64,000 bases of DNA from an uncultured Phascolarctobacterium sp. (GTDB lineage Bacteria; Bacillota; Negativicutes; Acidaminococcales; Acidaminococcaceae), in contig CAAEPE010000037.1 in the NCBI GenBank assembly GCA_900757795.1, positions 1 through 64,000 of the forward strand, in the 5' to 3' direction. This document shows, one piece after another, positions 33,272-42,027 of the stretch (its first letter is position 1; every line of letters starts with the position of its first letter). The position numbers and the translations under genes are program-made. The notes beneath the pieces are model-generated. The model saw only the letters and a program-made list of their open reading frames with translations, was not told where the DNA came from and did not search any database.

Positions 33272-33565
33272 ATGCTGAAACGTTTTAGTAAAATTCTTTT
33301 GTTGACGGGTTTACTGGCTGTTATGCTGCCGGTGCTATGCTCGGCAGGCGCTGTTTCAAAAGACGGCTATTACAACGGTATTCCTCTGTGGGGCAAGGTT
33401 AAGGTAGTAGAACACAATGCGGATATTAAAGTGCAGGTGGTAAAATCATTCCCGGATTTAAAGGTCAAAAAGGTCACCAGCTTTCCTGATTTTACCATTC
33501 AGTATGTAAACAGCTTCCCTGATATTAAAATACAATTTGTAGACGCTTTTCCCGGCGTAAATTAA
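33272..33565 (+). CDS. Small secreted protein built of 11-residue SFPD repeats
   Basis: This protein of about 97 residues has a signal peptide (LKRFSKILLLTGLLAVMLP, cleavage near CSA-GA) and a mature part made of four and a half 11-residue repeats with the pattern xVxSFPDxKVQ: VVEHNADIKVQ, VVKSFPDLKVK, KVTSFPDFTIQ, YVNSFPDIKIQ, FVDAFPGVN. The regular alternation suggests stacked beta-strands. I recall similar proteins among diderm bacteria without a known function, and a knotted or solenoid fold is possible. It follows the SH3 protein by 46 nt and is probably co-transcribed. Confidence 0.7.
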   Translation: MLKRFSKILLLTGLLAVMLPVLCSAGAVSKDGYYNGIPLWGKVKVVEHNADIKVQVVKSFPDLKVKKVTSFPDFTIQYVNSFPDIKIQFVDAFPGVN

Positions 33566-33572
33566 ATTGCAG

Positions 33573-33614
33573 AAAAGCTTCGGCTCATTGATATGCAGCC
33601 GAAGCTTTTTTATT
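33573..33614 (+). terminator. Terminator after the SFPD-repeat gene
   Basis: AAAAGCTTCGGCT pairs with AGCCGAAGCTTTT over 13 bp around a 10-nt loop and runs into a long T-rich tract. Confidence 0.9.
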
Positions 33615-33698
33615 TTTATTTTATTTTTCACTAGCGGGAGAAATGTTTATCTGCTGACATTCAAAAAGCCAAAATGTTATTTATCGCCGTCCTTATTG

Positions 33699-33714
33699 CG
33701 GTTCACGGGGAACA
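33699..33714. promoter_or_regulatory. Degenerate parS-like site upstream of parA
   Basis: CGGTTCACGGGGAACA matches the parS consensus TGTTTCACGTGAAACA at 12 of 16 positions, including the TTCACG core on one side. It lies 91 bp before parA. Firmicute parS sites are usually close to parAB and to the origin. With four mismatches it may be a relic or chance. Confidence 0.35.
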
Positions 33715-33804
33715 CAGAAAAAATTTTGCACTAAAAAATTTTCCGCGCCTGATTAAAATATGATACAATATACTAGAATGATTATAATTTAGAGGTGAAG
33801 CAAA

Positions 33805-34566
33805 GTGGTAAAGGTAATTGCTATGGCCAATCAAAAAGGCGGCGTAGGCAAAACTACTACGGCGGTAAACTTGGCTGCATGCCTGGCTGCCTTGGGTCGC
33901 AAGGTGCTCTTGATTGACAGTGATCCACAGGGCAACGCTACCAGCGGCTTAGGTTTTGATAAACGCGATATAAAAACATGCGTGTACGACGCAATCATAA
34001 ATGATGTACCGATGCAGGATGTAATCAAGCATACTGCTTATGACCATTTAGATATAGTACCAGCAACTATTCAGCTGGCAGGTGCAGAAATTGAATTGGT
34101 TTCCTTAATGAACCGCGAAGGCCGTCTTAAAAATTCTTTAGAGCGCGTAAAGCATAATTATGATTATGTCCTTATTGACTGCCCGCCGTCCTTAGGCTTA
34201 TTAACTATCAATAGCTTAACTGCTGCCAGCAGCGTGCTTATTCCTATTCAATGTGAATTTTACGCCTTAGAAGGCGTTACCATGCTGATGAATACTATTC
34301 AGCTTGTGCAGCGCAATCTAAATCCGGCTTTAAAATTGGAAGGCGTGCTTATGACTATGTACGACAGCCGCACTAATCTTTCTCAAGAGGTTGTGGAAGA
34401 AGTTCAAAAATATTTTAAAGCAAAAACCTATCAAACTATTATTCCTCGCAATGTACGTTTAAGCGAGGCACCCAGCCATGGCCAGCCTGTTATTGATTAT
34501 GACGCAAAATCCAAGGGCGCGCAGGTGTACATGGAATTAGCTAATGAGGTGTTGGAAGATGAGTAA
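33805..34566 (+). CDS. parA: Chromosome partitioning ATPase ParA (Soj)
   Basis: This 253-residue ATPase of the MinD/ParA family has the deviant Walker A KGGVGKTT (residues 11-18), DSDPQGNATSGLG and DCPPSLGLLT. It moves ParB-parS complexes over the nucleoid. The start is GTG 33805 behind AGAGGTGAAG. No N-terminal HTH is present, as in chromosomal Soj rather than plasmid ParA type I proteins. It overlaps parB by 8 bp. DUF554 and DUF4446 genes follow, which is a common chromosomal context in Firmicutes. Confidence 0.93.
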   Translation: MVKVIAMANQKGGVGKTTTAVNLAACLAALGRKVLLIDSDPQGNATSGLGFDKRDIKTCVYDAIINDVPMQDVIKHTAYDHLDIVPATIQLAGAEIELVSLMNREGRLKNSLERVKHNYDYVLIDCPPSLGLLTINSLTAASSVLIPIQCEFYALEGVTMLMNTIQLVQRNLNPALKLEGVLMTMYDSRTNLSQEVVEEVQKYFKAKTYQTIIPRNVRLSEAPSHGQPVIDYDAKSKGAQVYMELANEVLEDE

Positions 34567-35551
34567 AAAAGGCGGCTTAGGTAAAGGCTTAGGAGCAATT
34601 TTTGGCGAGAACCCTAATCCAGTTCCGGAACCTGTTCTAGATGAAAAAACGGCAAATACGCCGCTGCAATTAAATATAGCCGATATCAAAGCTAATCCTT
34701 ATCAGCCGCGCAGAGTTTTTGATGCGGAAAAATTGCAGGAGCTGGCTGCTTCCATTAAAGATTTTGGTATTGTACAGCCTTTAGTAGTGCGTAAAAAAGG
34801 TAAAAGCTACGAATTGGTAGCCGGTGAACGCCGCCTGCGCGCCGCAGTATTGGCAGGACTGACTATTGTTCCCGCTATCGTCAAGGAATATGACGATACT
34901 AAAATGATGGAAATTGCGCTGATAGAAAATATTCAGCGCCACGACTTAAATCCTATTGAAGAAGCGCAGGGAATAAAACAGCTTATGAGCCAATGTAAGC
35001 TGACGCAGGAACAGGCGGCGGAAAGAATTGGCCGCAGCCGCGTAGCAGTCACTAATATTCTGCGTCTATTAAATCTGCCGGAGGAAATTCAAAGCTGCAT
35101 TATTAAGGGCGAGTTAAACATGGGCCAAGCTAAACAGCTTTTAGGTCTGCCTAAAAAAGAACAGCAGCTGGAGATAGCGAAAGCTATTATGGAAGCCGGG
35201 TGGAGCTCCCGCATGACGGAGCAGGTAGTACGTCTTTTAAAAGAAGGAAAACAGCTCAAGCTCGTTCGGGAAATTATTGAAGAAAAGACTGAAAAACAAA
35301 AACCACCCAAAGCCAAAAAGGTTCCTAGCGACAACGATATTTTCTGCCAAGATTTTCAGCAGCGCTTGATTGAACTTTTAGGCACCAAGGTTAAAGTACA
35401 GCCAAAGCCGGAAGAGGACGGTCGTCAAGGAGGCACTATTCAAATTGAATATTACTCCGCTGAAGATTTGGAGCGTATTTATGAAGTGCTCCAGCAAGGA
35501 CATGAGGATGAAATGCCCGCGCCCCAGCCCACGCGCCGTTTACATGTTTAA
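34559..35551 (+). CDS. parB: Chromosome partitioning protein ParB (Spo0J)
   Basis: This 330-residue protein has the N-terminal KKGGLGKGLGAIFGE box that stimulates ParA, a ParB/Srx CTP-binding domain with NPYQPRRVF, the ELVAGERRLRAA motif and ENIQRHDLNPIEEA, then an HTH (LTQEQAAERIGRSRVAVTNILRLL) for parS binding, and a C-terminal dimerisation region. The start ATG 34559 overlaps the parA stop. All elements for CTP-dependent sliding are present. Confidence 0.93.
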   Translation: MSKKGGLGKGLGAIFGENPNPVPEPVLDEKTANTPLQLNIADIKANPYQPRRVFDAEKLQELAASIKDFGIVQPLVVRKKGKSYELVAGERRLRAAVLAGLTIVPAIVKEYDDTKMMEIALIENIQRHDLNPIEEAQGIKQLMSQCKLTQEQAAERIGRSRVAVTNILRLLNLPEEIQSCIIKGELNMGQAKQLLGLPKKEQQLEIAKAIMEAGWSSRMTEQVVRLLKEGKQLKLVREIIEEKTEKQKPPKAKKVPSDNDIFCQDFQQRLIELLGTKVKVQPKPEEDGRQGGTIQIEYYSAEDLERIYEVLQQGHEDEMPAPQPTRRLHV

Positions 35552-35575
35552 TTTTAAAATGTAAGGAGAATCAAC

Positions 35576-36271
35576 ATGCCTGGCTTAGGAACTATCGCCA
35601 ACTGTTTGGCTATTTTTGCAGGCGCTATGCTGGGCATATTTTTTAAACGCGGTCTGCCGGAAAAATGGCAGCAGACCATGATGAACAGTATTGCATTGTG
35701 CCTTGCAGTTATCGGCATAAAAATGGCGCTGCAAACCAATAATATCATTATCGTTATTTTCAGTTTAGTGCTTGGCTCCATTATGGGAGAAATTCTTGAT
35801 CTTGAAGGCGCTATGAACCGCTTAGGAAAATATTTAGGCAGCAAGCTTAGCGGTGCCGATGCAGGCGCTGCCAAAGCTATTGCGGAAGGCTTTGTTAACG
35901 CTAGCATTCTTTTTTGCAGCGGCGCTATGGCAATTTTAGGAAGTATTCAAGACGGCTTAACCGCCGACCACACTACGCTTTTTGCTAAAGCCACATTGGA
36001 CGGCTTAATTAGCTTAATTCTTAGCGCCAACGTAGGTATAGGCGTAGCCTTATCCGCCCTCAGCGTAGGAATTTATCAAGGATTTATTACCGCTGTAGCA
36101 GGCTTTATCGGCCCCTTCATTACCAACGCTATGCTGATAGAAATAACTGCCAGCGGCGGCGTAATGATTATGGCCATCAGCAGTAATATGCTGCGGCTTA
36201 CACAAATCCGCATCGGCAATATGCTGCCCGGAATGTTTTTTGCGGCGCTGATAACTAATTTTTTTAATTGA
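35576..36271 (+). CDS. DUF554 family membrane protein
   Basis: This 231-residue protein has six or seven hydrophobic segments and the DUF554 pattern GTIANCLAIFAGAMLG at the N-terminus, SLVLGSIMGEILDLEG near residue 62 and FVNASILFCSGAMAILGSIQDG near residue 106. It is a putative transporter of unknown substrate. It follows parB by 24 nt with ribosome-binding site AAGGAGA and is likely in the parAB operon. Confidence 0.85.
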   Translation: MPGLGTIANCLAIFAGAMLGIFFKRGLPEKWQQTMMNSIALCLAVIGIKMALQTNNIIIVIFSLVLGSIMGEILDLEGAMNRLGKYLGSKLSGADAGAAKAIAEGFVNASILFCSGAMAILGSIQDGLTADHTTLFAKATLDGLISLILSANVGIGVALSALSVGIYQGFITAVAGFIGPFITNAMLIEITASGGVMIMAISSNMLRLTQIRIGNMLPGMFFAALITNFFN

Positions 36272-36288
36272 GAACAGGAGACGATAGA

Positions 36289-36765
36289 GTGGTAGAAGCA
36301 AATCTGGCTCTTAGTAATAATTTGGCAGCAATCATTGCTGCTTTAGGACTGATTATTATAGTACTTGCTATTTTGCTGATTAACGTAAAAAGCAAGCTGA
36401 ACGCCTTACAATCAAAATATGATTTCTTTACGCAAGGCAAGGAAGCTAATATTGATACCATATTGACTGACACCCTAAAGGAACTGCATAAAACGCAAGC
36501 TGAATTAAATGCTTTGCAGAACAAGCATGATAAATTGCACGAACAGGTGCAGAGCTGTCTGCAAAATGTAAAAATGATTCGTTATGATGCGTTTGATGCT
36601 ATGGGAGGCGAGTTAAGCTATTCAATTCTGCTGACCGACGCTAAAAAAGACGGTATCCTTTTGACTAGTATTTATGGCCGTGAAGAAAGCCGCTGCTATG
36701 CTAAAGCTATAAAAGACGGCAAGTCAGCAACTCCCTTGGCAGAGGAAGAAATCAAGCTTATGTAA
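36289..36765 (+). CDS. DUF4446 family protein
   Basis: This protein of about 158 residues has one N-terminal TM helix (LAAIIAALGLIIIVLAILL), a coiled-coil stretch (TLKELHKTQAELNALQNKHDKL) and the DUF4446 core VKMIRYDAFDAMGGELSYSILLTD, then GILLTSIYGREESRCYAK. The start is GTG 36289 with AGGAG at 8-nt spacing; the upstream frame overlaps the DUF554 gene. The family is almost always next to parB in Firmicutes, but the function is unknown; a role in envelope or segregation is inference. Confidence 0.85.
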   Translation: MVEANLALSNNLAAIIAALGLIIIVLAILLINVKSKLNALQSKYDFFTQGKEANIDTILTDTLKELHKTQAELNALQNKHDKLHEQVQSCLQNVKMIRYDAFDAMGGELSYSILLTDAKKDGILLTSIYGREESRCYAKAIKDGKSATPLAEEEIKLM

Positions 36766-36780
36766 AAAGCCATTATAAAG

Positions 36781-36823
36781 AAAAAAGCTATGCTGTGGCA
36801 CGTTGCCGCAGCATAGCTTTTTT
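36781..36823. terminator. Bidirectional terminator after the parAB-DUF554-DUF4446 operon
   Basis: AAAAAAGCTATGCTG pairs perfectly with CAGCATAGCTTTTTT; the inner TGGCA/TGCCG bases extend the stem. It lies between convergent genes. Confidence 0.93.
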
Positions 36824-36838
36824 AGTTGCAATATAAAA

Positions 36839-37252
36839 CTAAACGTGTTCAAAAAGCTTCAGTAAAATAAACATAGTCTCGCCAAAGGTTAAGTAGCGAA
36901 ACCACGCGCGAGGATAAACAAAGCCCTGCGCATCCACAGTAAAGGTACCGCTGATACGGGCATGCACTGCAATGCTTTCCATGGCTGCAATCAGCAACAA
37001 CAAAAAGCCCTGGATCCAAGTTGCATCGTGAAACATCAGCCATATACAATAAAGCAAAAACAAAACGTCACAAATAAAATAAACAATAAAAATGGAAGCG
37101 GTGCTGTCCATTAAAATAACCTGCCTGCGTTCGGGGTGCTTACGCTTTTCTTCCCGCATACGGGCAAAGGCCTGCAAAAAATAAAATATTCTTTGCGCGT
37201 GAATGAAATGGAACATGCGCACGCATATAAAAAATAAAGCTATGGAATTCAT
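36839..37252 (-). CDS. Unknown small membrane protein (137 residues)
   Basis: Not recognised. The protein has an N-terminal hydrophobic segment (NSIALFFICVRMFHFI), a basic linker (REEKRKHPERRQ), two adjacent TM helices near residues 52-95 and a C-terminal amphipathic end (YLTFGETMFILLKLFE). It is the only minus-strand gene between 32 and 52 kb. No clear ribosome-binding site consensus (AGAGGTATTTTT precedes the ATG, acceptable). It has no linked partner gene. Confidence 0.6.
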   Translation of the reverse strand: MNSIALFFICVRMFHFIHAQRIFYFLQAFARMREEKRKHPERRQVILMDSTASIFIVYFICDVLFLLYCIWLMFHDATWIQGFLLLLIAAMESIAVHARISGTFTVDAQGFVYPRAWFRYLTFGETMFILLKLFEHV

Positions 37253-37446
37253 AAAAATACCTCTAATTTAGAATACAGTTTATTATACACCATTTGTATC
37301 CATTCTGCCAATGTTACACAAAAATGTCAAAGTATCTTTATGGGAGATGTTTTTCTCCAAAATACGTACAGAAAATCAAAAATCATAAAAAATGTATCAG
37401 TTTTTTGCGATTAGTTTCAGGTATACATAAAACATGAAAAATATCG

Positions 37447-37476
37447 TTGACAAAAGTGTAGCATTATAGCTATAAT
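37447..37476 (+). promoter_or_regulatory. Promoter of the liv gene cluster
   Basis: TTGACA (37447-37452) and TATAAT (37471-37476) are 18 bp apart, about 85 nt before livK. The rest of the 312-bp interval 37253-37564 holds no gene; it is A+T-rich and no riboswitch was recognised. Confidence 0.8.
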
Positions 37477-37564
37477 GTGTATCATAAGTTATTAGGATAA
37501 GCATTAGCTTGTGAATCTGCTTCTAATAACATTGCTATTTATAAGGGAAAAGGAGAAATTCAAA

Positions 37565-38737
37565 ATGAAAAAATGGAAAAAAGTTGCTACAGCTGCATTA
37601 GCGGCTATGGTATTTGCCTCCGTACTCAGCGGCTGCGGCGGAGACAAAAAGAAAGCTGCCGATAACGGCAACACTATTAAAGTAGGTGCTTCCTTTGAAT
37701 TGACCGGTAACGTTGCTAACTACGGCAAAGCTATTTTGTCCGGCTTTAAAATGGCTGCTGATGAAGCTAACAAAACCGGTATTAACGGCAAAAAAATTGA
37801 GGTTATCGAAAGTGATAACAAATCCGAGCCTTCCGAATCCGGCAACTCTATTACCAAATTGGTAACTCAAAATAAGGTTGTTGCCATTGTTGGTCCTGCA
37901 ACCAGCGGCTGCGTAGCAGCAGGCACTCCAATTACTGCTTCCAACAAAATTCCTCACATTGCGCCCTCTGCAACTGCACCCGGCATCACCGTTGAAAACG
38001 GCAAAGTAAGAGACTTCATGTTCCGTGCCTGCTTCATCGATCCGTTCCAAGGTCAAGTAATGGCAACCTTCGCCAACAACACTCTGAAAGTCAAAAACAT
38101 TGCTATTCTGTTCGATTCCTCCAGCGATTATTCCAAAGGCTTAGCTGAAGTATTCCAAAAAACTTTGGAAGGCCACGGCGGCAAAATCGTTGCTAAAGAA
38201 GCTTTCCTCGCTAAAGACGTAGACTTCAAAGCTTCTCTGACCAAACTGAAAGCAACCAACCCGGACGCAATTTATGTTCCCGGTTACTATGAAGAAGTTT
38301 CCAAGATTATTAAACAAGCTCGCGAAATCGGTATTACCGTTCCTATGCTGGGCTGCGACGGTTGGGAAAGTCCTAAACTGGCTGAAATCGCCGGCAAAGA
38401 CGCTCTGAAAGGCTGCTACTATGTATCCGCTTTCTCCGCTCAGGATAAAGATCCTTCCGTACAAAAATTCATTGCTGACTACAAAGCTAAATACAATGCT
38501 GAGCCCGATATTTTTGCAATGCAAGGCTACAACGCAGGTTTAGTTCTGTTTGACGCTATTAAACGCGCAGGCGATACTGACGGTACTAAATTGGCTAAAG
38601 CAATTGCTGAAACCAAAGACCTGCCGGTTGCCAGCGGCAAGCTGACCTTTGATGCTAACCATAACCCGATTATGCCGGCATTAATCATCAGCTTGGAAGG
38701 CGGCACTCCGAACTTAGTAGAAAAAATTTCTTTGTAA
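37565..38737 (+). CDS. livK: Branched-chain amino acid ABC transporter substrate-binding lipoprotein (first copy)
   Basis: This 390-residue periplasmic-binding protein (type I fold, Leu/Ile/Val family) starts MKKWKKVATAALAAMVFASV and has lipobox LSGC, so it is anchored to the cytoplasmic membrane. The binding-domain signatures IKVGASFELTGNVANYGKA and VAIVGPATSG are present. ATG 37565 follows AAAAGGAG. A second, clearly related copy follows after 132 nt, suggesting duplication with possibly different ligand range. Confidence 0.9.
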   Translation: MKKWKKVATAALAAMVFASVLSGCGGDKKKAADNGNTIKVGASFELTGNVANYGKAILSGFKMAADEANKTGINGKKIEVIESDNKSEPSESGNSITKLVTQNKVVAIVGPATSGCVAAGTPITASNKIPHIAPSATAPGITVENGKVRDFMFRACFIDPFQGQVMATFANNTLKVKNIAILFDSSSDYSKGLAEVFQKTLEGHGGKIVAKEAFLAKDVDFKASLTKLKATNPDAIYVPGYYEEVSKIIKQAREIGITVPMLGCDGWESPKLAEIAGKDALKGCYYVSAFSAQDKDPSVQKFIADYKAKYNAEPDIFAMQGYNAGLVLFDAIKRAGDTDGTKLAKAIAETKDLPVASGKLTFDANHNPIMPALIISLEGGTPNLVEKISL

Positions 38738-38809
38738 TTTTAATATAAGAATTTCATATTAATAATTAGTTATTGTTCCTTATCCACGGTTTATTTATTA
38801 TGTTAAACA

Positions 38810-38832
38810 GGGAGCTTGCTAAACAAGCTCCC
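38810..38832 (+). other. Intercistronic hairpin between the two livK genes
   Basis: GGGAGCTTG and CAAGCTCCC form a 9-bp perfect stem with a 5-nt loop. The T-tract comes only about 13 nt later, so it may be an mRNA-stabilising or processing hairpin, which would explain higher expression of the first binding protein, or a weak terminator. Confidence 0.55.
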
Positions 38833-38869
38833 ACATATAATATATTATTTTTTTGAGGGGGAATAAACC

Positions 38870-40039
38870 ATGAAAAGATTAACTAAATTAATGTCAGTTT
38901 TAGCAGCAGGCGCACTATTTATGGGCGCTTTAACAGGCTGTGGCAGCTCCAAGAGCGCCGACGATACCATTAAGATTGGTGGTCTGCTGGAAATGACCGG
39001 CGGCAGCGCATCCTTTGGTATTTCTTCTAAAAACGCTATTGACCTAGCACTGAAAAAAGTAAACGAAAAAGGTGTGCTAGGCGGCAAAAAGCTTGCTTTA
39101 GTTGTAGCAGACAATAAGTCCGAAGCTTCTGAAGCAACTAACGGTATGCAAAAGCTTATCTCCCAAGATAAGGTTGTAGCGGTTATTGGTCCTAATCTTT
39201 CTTCCGCTGCTATCGCTGCCGGAACTATCAACAATGCCTCCAAGGTAGCTTCCATTACTCCTATGGGTACCAATCCGGATGTAACTGTTGATCCCAAAAC
39301 CAAAAAAACCAGAGAATATAGCTTCCGTACCTGCTTTATTGATCCATTCCAAGGCACTGTTATGGCCAACTATGCTGTTAAAGAATTAAATGTAAAAAGA
39401 GCAGCTATTTTGGTCGACAATACCAGTGACTATGCTAAAGGCTTAAGCCAATTCTTTAAAGAAAACTTTGTTAAATTAGGCGGCGCTATTGTTGCCGAAG
39501 AAGCATATCTGCAAAAGGATACTGACTTTAAAGCTACCTTGACTAAAATTAAAGCAGCTTCTCCAGATTTTATCTATATTCCCGGTTACTACCAAGAAGT
39601 TGGTTTGATTGTTAAACAAGCTCGTGAAATGGGCATCAACGTTATTATGGCAGGCGGCGACGGCTGGGATTCTGCTAAGCTGCCGGAAATTGCCGGTAAA
39701 GAAGCGCTGAACAACACTATGTTCTCCAGCCTCTATTCTCCTGATGACGCATCTGATTTGAATAAAGCTTTTGTTGCCGAATACAAAAAAGCTTATAACG
39801 CTAATCCGGACGTATTCGCTGCTTTAGCTTATGATTCTGCATTGTTGGTTGTCAAAGCTATTGAAGACGCTCAATCTGCCGAACCTGCAAAAATTGCTGC
39901 TGCCATGGCTAAAATTTCCGGTTTCAAAGGTGTTTCCGGCGAAGTAACCTTCAACGAACAGCACAATCCTATTAAGAGCGCTGTTATCATCGAACACAAA
40001 GATGGCGTACAAGCTTTTAAAGCTAAAGTTAATCCCTGA
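38870..40039 (+). CDS. livK: Branched-chain amino acid ABC transporter substrate-binding lipoprotein (second copy)
   Basis: This 389-residue paralogue of the preceding protein has lipobox LTGC after a 24-residue signal peptide. It shares IKIGGLLEMTGGSASFG, VAVIGPNLSS, FRTCFIDPFQGTVMANYA and PDFIYIPGYYQEVG with the first copy at equivalent sites. Ligand-pocket residues differ (MTGG against LTGN), so specificity may differ. The ribosome-binding site is TGAGGGGG. A terminator (40076-40112) separates it from livH, allowing the binding proteins to be made in excess. Confidence 0.9.
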   Translation: MKRLTKLMSVLAAGALFMGALTGCGSSKSADDTIKIGGLLEMTGGSASFGISSKNAIDLALKKVNEKGVLGGKKLALVVADNKSEASEATNGMQKLISQDKVVAVIGPNLSSAAIAAGTINNASKVASITPMGTNPDVTVDPKTKKTREYSFRTCFIDPFQGTVMANYAVKELNVKRAAILVDNTSDYAKGLSQFFKENFVKLGGAIVAEEAYLQKDTDFKATLTKIKAASPDFIYIPGYYQEVGLIVKQAREMGINVIMAGGDGWDSAKLPEIAGKEALNNTMFSSLYSPDDASDLNKAFVAEYKKAYNANPDVFAALAYDSALLVVKAIEDAQSAEPAKIAAAMAKISGFKGVSGEVTFNEQHNPIKSAVIIEHKDGVQAFKAKVNP

Positions 40040-40075
40040 TAGGTAACACAAGTGATTTTCTAAGATCAAATCAAC

Positions 40076-40112
40076 GAGGCTGTTGTTTTGTGTGACAACA
40101 GCCTCTTATTTT
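40076..40112 (+). terminator. Terminator between livK2 and livH
   Basis: GAGGCTGTTGT and ACAACAGCCTC form an 11-bp stem, followed by TTATTTT. Read-through, or a promoter in 40113-40166 (a TATAAT-like AACTATAATAAG is present), must serve livHMGF. Confidence 0.85.
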
Positions 40113-40166
40113 CAACTATAATAAGTAACTATTTATAAATACTCAAAATCTCTAGGGAGGTAAATT

Positions 40167-41057
40167 ATGGAGACCTTTATGCATCAGTTCTTTCAGCAGC
40201 TGATCAATGGTATATCTCTTGGCAGTATCTACGCGCTGATTGCCTTAGGTTATACCATGATATACGGCATTATCAAGCTGATAAACTTTGCTCATGGCGA
40301 CATTTATATGCTGGGTGCCTATTTTGGCTTCTTTGCCACTACCCAGTTAGGATTGCCATTTATTCCGGCAATTATATTTTCTATGGCCTGCGCTGCAATC
40401 GCTGGCATTATTATTGAACGTATCGCGTATCGTCCCATGCGTAACGCTCCGCGTATCGCTATTTTAATCACCGCTATTGGTGTATCCTTTTTCTTGGAAT
40501 ACAGTATGATCCTGTTAGTATCGCCGCAGCCTAGAACTTTCCCGGCTGTTTTCAGCGCTACAGTTTATAATATCGGTCCCTTAGTTGCTAACAGCCAACA
40601 GCTGGTAATTCTTTTGAGCTCCGTTATTTTGATGGCTGTGCTCACTTATATTGTTAATAAAACTAAAGCCGGCAAGGCTATGCGTGCTGTATCTTTCGAT
40701 GCTGATGCTGCCAGACTTATGGGTATCAATATTGACCGCGTAATTTCCACTACCTTTGCTTTAGGCAGCGCCTTAGCAGCAGCAGGCGGCGTGCTGGTTG
40801 GCGTTTATTATAACTCTATCGATCCGCTCATGGGTATGATGCCCGGTTTGAAAGCCTTCGTTGCTGCGGTTTTAGGCGGCATTGGCATTATCCCCGGCGC
40901 TATGATTGGCGGCATTATCTTAGGTATCGTAGAGGCTATGGTCAGCGGCTTCTTATCCTCTACTTTCCGTGATGCAGCGGCCTTTGGTATTTTGATTTTG
41001 ATTTTGCTCTACAAACCCTCCGGCTTGTTAGGCAAGAATATCCGTGAGAAAGTGTGA
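40167..41057 (+). CDS. livH: Branched-chain amino acid ABC transporter permease LivH
   Basis: This 296-residue permease has about eight TM segments. LivH signatures: NGISLGSIYALIALGYTMIYGIIKLINFAHGD in overlapping pieces (residues 12-43) and AAVLGGIGIIPGAMIGGIILGIVE near residue 230. It forms the channel with LivM. It is the first gene of the livHMGF unit, with ribosome-binding site AGGGAGG. Confidence 0.93.
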   Translation: METFMHQFFQQLINGISLGSIYALIALGYTMIYGIIKLINFAHGDIYMLGAYFGFFATTQLGLPFIPAIIFSMACAAIAGIIIERIAYRPMRNAPRIAILITAIGVSFFLEYSMILLVSPQPRTFPAVFSATVYNIGPLVANSQQLVILLSSVILMAVLTYIVNKTKAGKAMRAVSFDADAARLMGINIDRVISTTFALGSALAAAGGVLVGVYYNSIDPLMGMMPGLKAFVAAVLGGIGIIPGAMIGGIILGIVEAMVSGFLSSTFRDAAAFGILILILLYKPSGLLGKNIREKV

Positions 41058-41067
41058 GGTGCTTGAT

Positions 41068-42027
41068 ATGAATCCAATTAGAAAATTTGATTTAAAAGCC
41101 CTTATTGCTTCTGTTATAATCTTTGCAGTTGTTCAAGGTTTAATATTTGCTGAGGTTATCGGCCCTTTTTGGGAATTAAATATTATCCTTATCTGCATCA
41201 ATATTATTTTAGCAGTCAGCTTGAATTTAATTAACGGTTATACCGGCCAATTTTCCATTGGTCATGCAGGCTTCATGGCTGTAGGTGCATACACCAGCGC
41301 AATTATTACGGTAAAGCTTGGCCTGCCCTTTGAATTAGGCTTGATTATAGCAACTATCTGCGCAGGCTTCCTTGGCTTCCTCATTGGTCTGCCTACCCTG
41401 CGTCTTGACGGCGACTATTTAGCTATTGCTACTTTAGGTCTTGGTGAAATTATTCGCATCTGCATTCTAAATATAGATTATGTAGGCGGTGCTTCCGGTT
41501 TAATGGGTATTCCCCGTATGACCACCTTTGCTTATACCTTCTGGATTATGATTGCCATCATTTTCTTCATTAAGAATTTTAAAAACTCTTCCCTTGGCCG
41601 CTGCTGCTTAGCTATCCGTGAAAACGAAATTGCAGCTGATACCATGGGTATTAACACTACAAAATATAAAGTAATGGCATTTACTTTGGGTGCAGCCTTT
41701 GCCGGTACTGCAGGTGCTTTGTTCAGTCACTATTTCTTCTTGGCGCATCCGGCATCTTTCACGTTTATGCGTTCCTTTGATATTTTGACAATGGTAGTTC
41801 TTGGCGGTTTAGGTTCCATGACCGGCGCGATTACCGGTGCAACTCTGCTGACCTTTATTTCTGCTTATCTGTCTGATTTCCCTGAATGGCGTATGGTTAT
41901 TTATTCCGTAACCATGATTGTATTGATGCTGCATCGTCCCCAAGGCTTGTTCGGCAACGAAGAACTAAGCCGTAAAATGTTTAAGTTTGGAGGTAAGAAC
42001 AATGGCAGAACTGCTGAAGGTAGATAA
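41068..42027 (+). CDS. livM: Branched-chain amino acid ABC transporter permease LivM
   Basis: This 319-residue permease has about ten hydrophobic segments and the LivM motifs SLNLINGYTGQFSIGHAGFM near residue 50 and MVVLGGLGSMTGAITGATLL near residue 240. The start at ATG 41068 with GAGGTG lies 10 nt after livH; an earlier in-frame start at 41044 overlaps livH. The 3' end overlaps the start of livG. Confidence 0.93.
   Translation: MNPIRKFDLKALIASVIIFAVVQGLIFAEVIGPFWELNIILICINIILAVSLNLINGYTGQFSIGHAGFMAVGAYTSAIITVKLGLPFELGLIIATICAGFLGFLIGLPTLRLDGDYLAIATLGLGEIIRICILNIDYVGGASGLMGIPRMTTFAYTFWIMIAIIFFIKNFKNSSLGRCCLAIRENEIAADTMGINTTKYKVMAFTLGAAFAGTAGALFSHYFFLAHPASFTFMRSFDILTMVVLGGLGSMTGAITGATLLTFISAYLSDFPEWRMVIYSVTMIVLMLHRPQGLFGNEELSRKMFKFGGKNNGRTAEGR

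Noticed and set aside
38780..38792. TTATCCACG between the livK genes as a DnaA box
   Set aside because: It is a single isolated site with one mismatch; no cluster.
38845..39369. 174-codon minus-strand frame antisense to the second livK gene
   Set aside because: Serine/leucine-rich translation typical of an antisense shadow; no start signal.
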